The notes under the pieces were generated by a model. The model did no database searches. It was not told the origin of the DNA and saw nothing but the letters and a program-made list of their open reading frames with translations. A program made the translations under genes and the position numbers. 6,906 nucleotides of DNA from an uncultured Clostridium sp. GTDB taxonomy: Bacteria; Bacillota; Clostridia; TANB77; CAG-508. Positions 1 to 6,016 of the stretch are shown one piece after another; position 1 is the first letter of the stretch; every line of letters begins with the position of its first letter. The stretch spans positions 1 through 6,906 of the forward strand of contig USMB01000052.1 of assembly GCA_900555615.1 (NCBI GenBank). The letters run 5' to 3'.

Positions 1-29
1 TTAGGGGGTATTTTGTTGTCAAAGTTCAT
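1..29 (-). CDS. Possible 5' end of a further gene downstream of miaB (partial)
   Basis: An ATG at 29-27 begins 3 bases after the miaB TGA stop and stays open to the window edge, reading MNFDNKIPP followed by an incomplete Lys or Asn codon. The tight spacing suggests translational coupling in a miaB operon. No good Shine-Dalgarno sequence precedes it, so it would depend on ribosomes leaving miaB. In many Clostridia mutS follows miaB, and MutS proteins start with a short Pro-containing segment. Nine residues are too few to identify a family, so mutS is a guess from gene order only. The open frame could also be chance. Confidence 0.35.
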
Positions 30-32
30 TTT

Positions 33-1424
33 TCATTTATTACAGGATGCTTTTAAATACCACATATGTTCTGAAATAATTTTTAAATCTATTATTGTAT
101 CTATTAGTTCTTTACTTCCTTCAAATATAACGACTTTATTACTATCAGTTCTTCCTGTCAATAAATCTGGATTATTTTTGCTTGGTCCTTCTACTAATAC
201 TTTTTGAATTGTTCCTATATATTTTTGATTATTTTCTGCTATTTGACTTTCTACTAATTCTTTTAATCTATCAAATCTCTTATGTTTAATATCTTCTGGA
301 ACTTGGTTTGTCATTTTATCTCCTGGCGTTCCAACTCTTCTTGAATATATAAACATATAAACTTGTTCAAAACATACTTTTCTTACAACATCTAATGTGT
401 CTTCAAAATCCTCATCTGTTTCTCCTGCAAATCCCACTATTATATCTGTTGAAAGTGTCAAGTTTGGTATTCTTTTCTTCATTTTTTCTACTAATTCTAA
501 GTATTGTTCTTTGGTATATTTTCTGTTCATTAATTTTAATACATTTGTACTTCCTGATTGAAGTGGTAAATGTACTAATTTACAAACTTTATCGCAATCT
601 GCAATTGCATCTATTACATCATCTGTAAAGTCCTTTGGATGTGGTGATACAAATCTGATTCTTTCTATTCCGTCAATTTTGTTTATTGCTCTTAACAATG
701 TTGCAAATGAATTTATCCCTTCATATTCTTTGCCTTCTTCTTTCCATTTTTCTGCTCTTAAATATGAATTTACATTTTGTCCTAATAATGTAATTTCTTT
801 GTATCCTTCTTTTGCAAGTCCTTCTACTTCTGCTAATATATCTTTTGGATGTCTACTTCTTTCTCTTCCACGCACATATGGAACTATACAATATGTACAG
901 AAGTTGTTGCAACCATACATTATTGTTACTGATGCTTTGATATTGCTTGTTCTTTTTATTGGAAGACCTTCATACACCTCTCCATCTATGTCTAATACAT
1001 CTTGTTGTTTCTTTTTTGTTTCTAATGTTTTGTACAAGTCTTCTGGGAAGTTTTGCAATGTATGTGTTCCAAATATGATATCTGTATATGAATAGCTTTC
1101 ATGTATTTTATCTGTTATATGTTTTTCTTGCATCATACATCCACCAATTGCTATTATTGTTCCTCTTGTTTCCTTTACTTTTTTTAATTCTCCTAATTTT
1201 CCAAATAACTTGTCTTCTGCATTTTCTCTTACACAACAAGTATTGAATATCACTAAATCAGCTTCTTTATAGTTTTCTGTTGGTTGATATCCCATTTTTT
1301 CTACCATACCACATAATTTTTCAGAGTCATTTTCATTTAGTTGACATCCCATTGTTAATATGTAATATTTTAAGCTTTTTCCTTCATTTATTTTTGCAAC
1401 TTTTTCTATGTAATTATTTTCCAT
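33..1424 (-). CDS. miaB: tRNA-2-methylthio-N6-dimethylallyladenosine synthase MiaB
   Basis: This cytoplasmic radical-SAM enzyme adds a methylthio group to C2 of N6-isopentenyladenosine at position 37 of tRNAs reading UNN codons, giving ms2i6A, which supports codon-anticodon stability. The 463 residues match the usual family length. The N-terminal methylthiotransferase domain (about 18-145) carries the three cysteines that bind the auxiliary 4Fe-4S cluster: C27 (TMGCQLN), C63 (NTCCVRE) and C96 (GGCMMQE). The radical-SAM core follows with the C172-x3-C176-x2-C179 motif (YGCNNFCTYC) and the MiaB-typical VPYVRGRERSR, which favours MiaB over RimO or MtaB. A TRAM RNA-binding domain fills about 398-460. 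The ATG is preceded by AGAAAGG (1432-1438) at 7 bases, so the start is well supported. All key residues are present and nothing looks broken. It has its own likely promoter after the terminator of the upstream gene. Confidence 0.97.
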   Translation of the reverse strand: MENNYIEKVAKINEGKSLKYYILTMGCQLNENDSEKLCGMVEKMGYQPTENYKEADLVIFNTCCVRENAEDKLFGKLGELKKVKETRGTIIAIGGCMMQEKHITDKIHESYSYTDIIFGTHTLQNFPEDLYKTLETKKKQQDVLDIDGEVYEGLPIKRTSNIKASVTIMYGCNNFCTYCIVPYVRGRERSRHPKDILAEVEGLAKEGYKEITLLGQNVNSYLRAEKWKEEGKEYEGINSFATLLRAINKIDGIERIRFVSPHPKDFTDDVIDAIADCDKVCKLVHLPLQSGSTNVLKLMNRKYTKEQYLELVEKMKKRIPNLTLSTDIIVGFAGETDEDFEDTLDVVRKVCFEQVYMFIYSRRVGTPGDKMTNQVPEDIKHKRFDRLKELVESQIAENNQKYIGTIQKVLVEGPSKNNPDLLTGRTDSNKVVIFEGSKELIDTIIDLKIISEHMWYLKASCNK

Positions 1425-1460
1425 CTCATTACCTTTCTAATATTTTCTTTATTCTTCGCT

Positions 1461-1489
1461 ATTTTACCACAATTTTCTAAAAAAATAAA
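1461..1489 (-). promoter_or_regulatory. Putative sigma-A promoter of miaB (extended -10)
   Basis: On the minus strand TGGTAAAAT (1461-1469) matches an extended -10 element (TGn plus TAAAAT). A weak -35, TTTATT (1484-1489), lies 17 bases upstream. Transcription would start near 1454, leaving a leader of about 30 bases that holds the miaB Shine-Dalgarno. The site sits between the terminator at 1504-1532 and miaB, where a promoter is expected. The -35 matches consensus at only three of six positions. Confidence 0.5.
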
Positions 1490-1503
1490 GACATTTTCAT
1501 AAT

Positions 1504-1532
1504 AAAAAAGCGACTAAAATATATTTAGTCGC
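1504..1532 (-). terminator. Rho-independent terminator of the small gene at 1546-2145
   Basis: On the minus strand a 9-bp perfect stem (GCGACTAAA pairing with TTTAGTCGC, 1510-1532) with a 5-base loop is followed directly by six T (1504-1509). It begins 13 bases after the TAA stop of the small gene. The GC-rich stem base and the T run make it a convincing terminator. Read on the plus strand it lacks a clean T tract, so it works mainly in one direction. Confidence 0.92.
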
Positions 1533-1545
1533 CTTCTTGTTCTAT

Positions 1546-2145
1546 TTACAATAGAATGTCTCTGTTTTCATAAATTCCTGCGCTTAATGGCACAAAAATT
1601 GCAATTCTAATACCATAAGAACATGATGGAGTGCTTCCTAAAAATCTATTTCCAACTTCATCAAAAAGTAGTTTTTCAGTAATGCTATATTCCTCACAAT
1701 TTTCAGTAACTGCTGTTAAATAAAATGTTTTATATATTCCGCTAACTTTTCCTACCCAATATTTATCTGAAGTCCAGAATTCACAATCCAATTTTAAATC
1801 ATATTTTTCTATGAACTCCTCATCAATAGCAGTTGCTTTCACTTTAGGAAAATCTCCATAAATTCGGGCTATGTCCTTTATGATTTTAGAACCATTTTTT
1901 GCTCCAACCTTTCCTTTTAAAACTAATTTTGTTTCTGTTGCTTTGTTACTAACTAAAACTGCATTCCTCCCATCAATTCCAACAAAAGTCCAACTTTTAA
2001 ACTTTTCAGTCTTAAATTTTTGACAATCAGCCATACCTGTTTTTCTACCAGGAATAGTCTTTTCTTTTTCACCAGGATAATATTCAAATTTATCTCCTAT
2101 TTTCACTACGCCTTCTCGAATTGCTTGCCGTAAAGTTTTTGCCAT
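1546..2145 (-). CDS. Uncharacterised 199-residue protein, loosely DUF6273-like
   Basis: The function is not recognised. The protein has no signal peptide or membrane segment and is probably cytoplasmic. It begins with a short helix-like segment (MAKTLRQAIREG), then IGDKFEYYPG. The middle, SWTFVGIDGRNAVLVS (51-66) and LKGKVGAKNGSKIIKDIARIYGD (split around 76-98), recalls a pattern I associate with uncharacterised clostridial and phage-associated proteins: a W/V..D beta strand, an L.LKG..G..NG stretch, then a helix ending YG. The C-terminus YGIRIAIFVPLSAGI (177-191) resembles the YGVRP-type closing strand of DUF6273 or sulfatase-modifying-factor-like domains. These are pattern-level resemblances recalled from memory, not search results. 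The ATG at 2145 is chosen because GGGAGTG (2152-2158) lies 6 bases before it; longer frames up to 2202 have no such site, and the ATG at 2160 overlaps this Shine-Dalgarno. The gene has its own perfect promoter and terminator, so it is a self-contained unit between two conserved genes, suggesting a lineage-specific insertion. Base composition does not obviously differ from its neighbours. Confidence 0.85.
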   Translation of the reverse strand: MAKTLRQAIREGVVKIGDKFEYYPGEKEKTIPGRKTGMADCQKFKTEKFKSWTFVGIDGRNAVLVSNKATETKLVLKGKVGAKNGSKIIKDIARIYGDFPKVKATAIDEEFIEKYDLKLDCEFWTSDKYWVGKVSGIYKTFYLTAVTENCEEYSITEKLLFDEVGNRFLGSTPSCSYGIRIAIFVPLSAGIYENRDILL

Positions 2146-2151
2146 ATTGTT

Positions 2152-2158
2152 CACTCCC
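2152..2158 (-). promoter_or_regulatory. Ribosome binding site fixing the start of the small gene
   Basis: GGGAGTG on the minus strand lies 6 bases before the ATG at 2145. It is the only good Shine-Dalgarno among the in-frame starts and overlaps the alternative ATG at 2160-2158, which makes that start unlikely. Confidence 0.75.
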
Positions 2159-2177
2159 ATTATATTAATAGAACTGT

Positions 2178-2197
2178 GTCTTATATAAATATAAGAC
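2178..2197 (-). repeat. Perfect inverted repeat in the leader of the small gene
   Basis: GTCTTATA and TATAAGAC form an 8-bp perfect stem around a 4-base loop (TTTA on the minus strand). It lies about 15-35 bases downstream of the predicted transcription start and about 20 bases before the Shine-Dalgarno. No T run follows it on the minus strand, so it is not a standard terminator. It could be a repressor operator, an mRNA-stabilising 5' hairpin or the 3'-end processing structure of addA read-through mRNA. The sequence does not decide between these. Confidence 0.55.
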
Positions 2198-2219
2198 TCC
2201 AAAAAATTGATACTGCATA

Positions 2220-2248
2220 ATTATACACTTTTTTATGTTAATTGTCAA
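2220..2248 (-). promoter_or_regulatory. Perfect-consensus sigma-A promoter of the small gene
   Basis: The minus strand reads TTGACA (2243-2248), a spacer of exactly 17 bases, then TATAAT (2220-2225). Both hexamers match the housekeeping consensus at every position. The -35 box overlaps the last codons of addA and the -10 is just past the addA stop. The predicted start is near 2213, giving a leader of about 67 bases that contains the inverted repeat at 2178-2197. Consensus promoters of this quality are usually strong unless repressed. Confidence 0.85.
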
Positions 2249-5200
2249 GATTTGGCAATTCTATTTCTTTTTCTAAATATGTTGAATATATATATATTCT
2301 ATCAACTTTTCTTTTGGTTGCTTGTTCTAAAGCATTTTTGTATAATTCCAACTGTGTCCTATATTTATTTATTAAGCTTTCCTCATCTCTATTTTCAACA
2401 TAATCTGTTTTAAAATCAACTAACACTAATTCATCATCAGAATTAATATAATATAAATCTATAACACCCTGTACCAAAACAGATTCATCTAAATCTTTTT
2501 GATAAATTTCCTTCGCTGGCAATTTTATATAAAAACTTTTTTCTCTTTGTACCACATGGGCATGGATCATTTCTTCCCAAATCTTTGATTTTGTAAACTG
2601 ATATACTTTGCTTATGTTTATTGCTTCCGCTTCTTTATGTGTTATTACTTTTTTATTTTCTAATTTTTCTACCAATTCCTTTATATCATCAAATGTATAT
2701 TTTGCTTTCTTTAAATCTAATTTTTGCATACACAAATGTATTAATGTACCCTTTTGAGCATTTGTTATATTTATTTCAGTATCTTTTTGAAGGAATTTAG
2801 GTGTTGACAATTCTATACTATATTCTCTACTTGCATCATCTTTTGTCATTTCTTTTATCTCTGTTACAGAAGTTTTAGTTGGTACAATAGTTGCATCATT
2901 GAATTTATAAGAATATTCTAACAAATCAGCTATATTTTTTTCTTCTTTCTCATCTATTTTTATTTCTGATATCTTATTTAAAATTTGCTCTGCTGTATTT
3001 AATTCTTTTTCTTTTTCAGCTACACAATTTTTTAAAACTTCTTTTTTACTATATAAGTTTATTATTGATAATTCTTGCATAATTTCTTTATTATAATTAT
3101 ATACAAGTTTTATCCAATCAAGATATGTCTTATATTTTTTTAATATGATGTGATTCAAATTCTCATATTTATATATAATTTCATCCAATTCTTTTTGCTT
3201 ATCTTTGGTTGAATATCCTGTAATAATCAACTTTTCTTTTGCTCTTGTTAATGCAACATATAGTACTCTCATTTCTTCTGATAAAGTTTCTAACATAATC
3301 TGATTTTTCATTGCTTGTTTTGATAAAGTATCATATTCTATTTGTCTATCATAATCAATATATTTTACTCCTATTCCTATCTCTGGGTGCAATAATATCT
3401 TATTATTTAAATCTTGCATATTAAATTGCTTTCCAGTTCCAGATAAAAACACTACTGGAAATTCAAGCCCTTTACTTTTGTGAATACTCATTATTCTAAT
3501 TACATCATCATTCTCTCCAATTATTTTAGCTGAATCCATGTCTTTGCTACTAGTCTTTACTTTTTCTATATAATTAATAAAATTAAACAATCCTTTAAAA
3601 CTTATACTTTCACATTGTTTAGCTCTTACAAACAACATTTTTAAATTTGCTTGTCTTAATTCTCCATTTGTCATTAATCCTACATAATTATAGTATCCAG
3701 TATCATTATATATCTTCCAAATCAATTCATCTAGACTTAGATATTCTTGTTCTTGTCTCCACATTTCTAAATTATCTAAAAATTTATCTATTTTCTCTCT
3801 TAATGCTTTTCCTACATTTTTCTTTGATTTTAAAATAGTATTATAAAAATTATCATATTTATCACTTAATCTAATTTCTACTAATTCATTATCAGTAAAG
3901 CCTCCTATTGAAGATCTCATAACAGTTACAAGTGGAATTTCTTGTAAAGGATTATCTATAATTTTTAACAAACTCATTATTGTTTGAATTTCTATACTTT
4001 CTAGATATTCTGCTGATGAATCACTAAAAACAGGCATTCCTAAATTTAATATTTCCTTTTCAAATATAGGAGCTGGTTCTTTTGTTGATCTTAGCAATAC
4101 TACAATATCTTTATATTTTATATCTCTTTTTTCTTGTTTTTTTGCATCATATATTTGAAATTTATTATCAATCAATTGCTTTATTCTATTTGCAACAAAT
4201 TTAGCTTCTAGTTCTATGTTTTCTACTCTTTCTATTTCGTCACCATCTTCTTCATTTTCTATTTCATATGTATTAGACACAGTTGTTCTTGCTTCTTGCT
4301 CTGAGGCTAAATCTTCTTCATCATCTATTGTTAAAATATCTATTTCAGCCCTTAAATCTTGATTTGTATCTTCATAACTAGCACCTAAATTTAAAAATTC
4401 TTCTTTAGTATAATTTAATTCTCCAAGTTCTTCACTCATTATATTTTCGAATATCTCATTTGAAAAATCAAGCACTTCTTTTCTGCTTCTGAAGTTCTTA
4501 AATAACTGTATCTTTAAATCTTCTGCATCTGTTTTTATATTTTTTGTTTTGTAATTTTTATATTTTTCTAAGAATAATTCTGGTCTTGCTTGTCTAAATT
4601 TATAAATACTCTGCTTTACATCTCCTACCATAAATACATTATTTCCTCTTGAGATTGATGTCAATATATATTCTTGTACCAGGTTACTATCTTGATATTC
4701 ATCTATCGCTATTTCTTCAAACTTTTCTTGATATTTTTTGGCTATTTCTGATGGTGTTCCATCTTCTTTTAACAGAATTTTTAATGCATAATGTTCAACA
4801 TCACTAAAATCAACAATGTTTTTATCCTTTTTTCTTTTTTCAAATTTCTTTCTAAATTCTAAAATAATATTTTCCAATTTTTTTAGTACATCATACATTC
4901 CATTTATATCTTCATTTGCTTCTCTAGAATTAAATATCAATATTTTTTCTGTTACCTTTTTTAAGTTTGTTTTAGTCTCATCTCTTGTTGCCTTTGCAAT
5001 ATCTTTGGATTCCAATGTTATTTTTTTATCTGTTACCCATGTTTTAAATTTTATATTTGATGCTATTTCACATGCTTTATCCCAAGAATCTAAATTTATT
5101 TTCAACATTTCTAATTGGTCAATGTCATCACATATAATTTGAAAATATTTTACTAACTCTGGATATTGATTCAAATTGTCTTTTTCCGTTTCTAATTTCA

Positions 5201-5891
5201 ATTGTGAATCTTCTACAATTTCTTTTACTTGTTTTAGCAATAATTTTCCCCAGATTGTTTGTGCAAAATCATTATCCAATTTATCAGACAAATTAAACAT
5301 TTCTACTTTTTCATCCAGCCATTTTTCTGGAAATGGATTACTTTGTATATATGTATATATTTTTAAAATTAGTTCTTTCAATGGAGTATCATCTTTATAG
5401 CTTGTATATGTATTTATTAGCTTTATAAAGTCCTTATCTTCTGCTTCATACTTTTCTTCAAATAAATCTTCTATTACATCTTGTTTTAAAATCTCTATTT
5501 CTGTTGTATCTCCAATTCTAAAATTCTGTGCTATGTCTATTTCAAAAAAATTATTTCTTACTACATCTAAACAAAATGAATCTATTGTACATATGCTTGC
5601 TTTATTTAGCAAGGTTATCTGTCTTTGCAATTTTTCGTTTTCTGGCTCTTCATCTATCTTTTTATAGATTGCATTTAAGACTCTTTCTCTCATTTCTGAT
5701 GCTGCTGCATTTGTAAATGTTACTACCAATAATTTATCTATATCTATATTTTCGTTTATTATTTTATTTATTATTCTTTCTACTAATACTGCAGTTTTTC
5801 CACTTCCTGCAGCTGCTGCAACTAATATATTATTTCCAGTTTCATATATTGCTTGCTTTTGTTCTTCAGTCCATTTCACTTCATTTGCCAT
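2238..5891 (-). CDS. addA: ATP-dependent helicase/nuclease subunit A (AddA)
   Basis: AddA is the motor and 3'-strand nuclease subunit of AddAB, the Gram-positive counterpart of RecBCD. The complex resects double-strand breaks to a Chi-type site and prepares 3' tails for RecA. In the 1217-residue form used here (Bacillus subtilis AddA has 1232), the superfamily 1A helicase shows the Q-motif region WTEEQKQAI (7-15), Walker A AAAAGSGKT with K32, Walker B DEYQD (D397-E398), the motif GDVKQSIYKFR, and motif VI VALTRAKEK with R883. The C-terminal RecB-family nuclease has GTLIH with H1052, D1145 (GVIDLYY), D1159 and K1161 (VDFKTD) and a final Q-x2-LY motif, so the nuclease looks intact. A very acidic stretch occupies about 523-563. 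A longer start at 5918 adds nine residues but has no Shine-Dalgarno; the ATG at 5891 follows GAAAGGA and sits directly before the conserved N-terminus. No addB flanks it, although the two are commonly adjacent. It lies after the pnp terminator and has no clear terminator of its own. Confidence 0.97.
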   Translation of the reverse strand: MANEVKWTEEQKQAIYETGNNILVAAAAGSGKTAVLVERIINKIINENIDIDKLLVVTFTNAAASEMRERVLNAIYKKIDEEPENEKLQRQITLLNKASICTIDSFCLDVVRNNFFEIDIAQNFRIGDTTEIEILKQDVIEDLFEEKYEAEDKDFIKLINTYTSYKDDTPLKELILKIYTYIQSNPFPEKWLDEKVEMFNLSDKLDNDFAQTIWGKLLLKQVKEIVEDSQLKLETEKDNLNQYPELVKYFQIICDDIDQLEMLKINLDSWDKACEIASNIKFKTWVTDKKITLESKDIAKATRDETKTNLKKVTEKILIFNSREANEDINGMYDVLKKLENIILEFRKKFEKRKKDKNIVDFSDVEHYALKILLKEDGTPSEIAKKYQEKFEEIAIDEYQDSNLVQEYILTSISRGNNVFMVGDVKQSIYKFRQARPELFLEKYKNYKTKNIKTDAEDLKIQLFKNFRSRKEVLDFSNEIFENIMSEELGELNYTKEEFLNLGASYEDTNQDLRAEIDILTIDDEEDLASEQEARTTVSNTYEIENEEDGDEIERVENIELEAKFVANRIKQLIDNKFQIYDAKKQEKRDIKYKDIVVLLRSTKEPAPIFEKEILNLGMPVFSDSSAEYLESIEIQTIMSLLKIIDNPLQEIPLVTVMRSSIGGFTDNELVEIRLSDKYDNFYNTILKSKKNVGKALREKIDKFLDNLEMWRQEQEYLSLDELIWKIYNDTGYYNYVGLMTNGELRQANLKMLFVRAKQCESISFKGLFNFINYIEKVKTSSKDMDSAKIIGENDDVIRIMSIHKSKGLEFPVVFLSGTGKQFNMQDLNNKILLHPEIGIGVKYIDYDRQIEYDTLSKQAMKNQIMLETLSEEMRVLYVALTRAKEKLIITGYSTKDKQKELDEIIYKYENLNHIILKKYKTYLDWIKLVYNYNKEIMQELSIINLYSKKEVLKNCVAEKEKELNTAEQILNKISEIKIDEKEEKNIADLLEYSYKFNDATIVPTKTSVTEIKEMTKDDASREYSIELSTPKFLQKDTEINITNAQKGTLIHLCMQKLDLKKAKYTFDDIKELVEKLENKKVITHKEAEAINISKVYQFTKSKIWEEMIHAHVVQREKSFYIKLPAKEIYQKDLDESVLVQGVIDLYYINSDDELVLVDFKTDYVENRDEESLINKYRTQLELYKNALEQATKRKVDRIYIYSTYLEKEIELPNLDN

Positions 5892-5902
5892 ACTTTTTTC
5901 AT

Positions 5903-5909
5903 TCCTTTC
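5903..5909 (-). promoter_or_regulatory. Ribosome binding site favouring the internal addA start
   Basis: GAAAGGA on the minus strand lies 11 bases before the ATG at 5891, slightly long but usable. The alternative ATG at 5918 is preceded only by an A-rich sequence with a poor AGAGCAG match. This supports the shorter AddA. Confidence 0.5.
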
Positions 5910-5936
5910 ATATGTCATATATTTTTCTGCTCTAAT

Positions 5937-5965
5937 ATTATATGCATTTTATCATATAGAATAAA
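5937..5965 (-). promoter_or_regulatory. Putative addA promoter overlapping the pnp terminator tail
   Basis: On the minus strand TATAAT (5937-5942) is a perfect -10. The hexamer at 17 bases upstream is TTTATT (5960-5965), a weak -35 formed partly by the T tract of the pnp terminator. A second candidate, the extended -10 TGATAAAAT (5946-5954), lies just upstream. Start sites near 5930 or 5939 would place the start codon at 5891 in a normal leader, while the ATG at 5918 would have almost none for the nearer site. Which -10 is used cannot be decided here. Confidence 0.4.
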
Positions 5966-6000
5966 AAAAGTACACATATTCAAATGAATATATGTACTTT
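5963..6000 (-). terminator. Rho-independent terminator of pnp
   Basis: On the minus strand a 15-bp stem (arms 5986-6000 and 5967-5981) with one U-G wobble and a 4-base loop (5982-5985) ends in seven consecutive T (5963-5969, the first three being part of the stem). It starts 16 bases after the pnp stop codon. The long stem and T tract make it convincing. It separates pnp from addA transcription. Confidence 0.9.
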
Positions 6001-6016
6001 ATATTTTAGTATGGTA

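Noticed and set aside
679..1095. 138-codon plus-strand open frame opposite miaB
   Set aside because: It lies wholly antisense to a well-conserved gene, has no ribosome binding site I can support, and its Ser/Phe/Leu-rich product reflects the complement of an AT-rich gene.
2159..2164. Second TATAAT on the minus strand just upstream of the small gene
   Set aside because: There is no acceptable -35 at 16-18 bases, and transcription from it would start within or after the ribosome binding site.
2178..2197. Inverted repeat as an addA terminator
   Set aside because: No T tract follows the stem on the minus strand, so intrinsic termination is not supported.
2146..2202. N-terminal extension of the small gene up to an ATG at 2202
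   Set aside because: The extra residues are unlike the rest, there is no Shine-Dalgarno for the ATG at 2202 or 2160, and the extension covers the inverted repeat and the true ribosome binding site.
4235..4355. Acidic low-complexity stretch of addA as an insertion or repeat
   Set aside because: The reading frame is continuous, total length matches the family, and Bacillus subtilis AddA has an acidic segment in the same region.
4816..5142. 108-codon plus-strand open frame opposite addA
   Set aside because: It is a shadow of addA with a low-complexity Phe/Ser/Ile-rich translation and no family features.
5528..5935. Leu/Tyr/Phe-rich plus-strand open frames that look like small membrane proteins
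   Set aside because: They are antisense to the conserved Walker A part of addA. The hydrophobic look comes from T-rich complement sequence, and there is no promoter or ribosome binding site.
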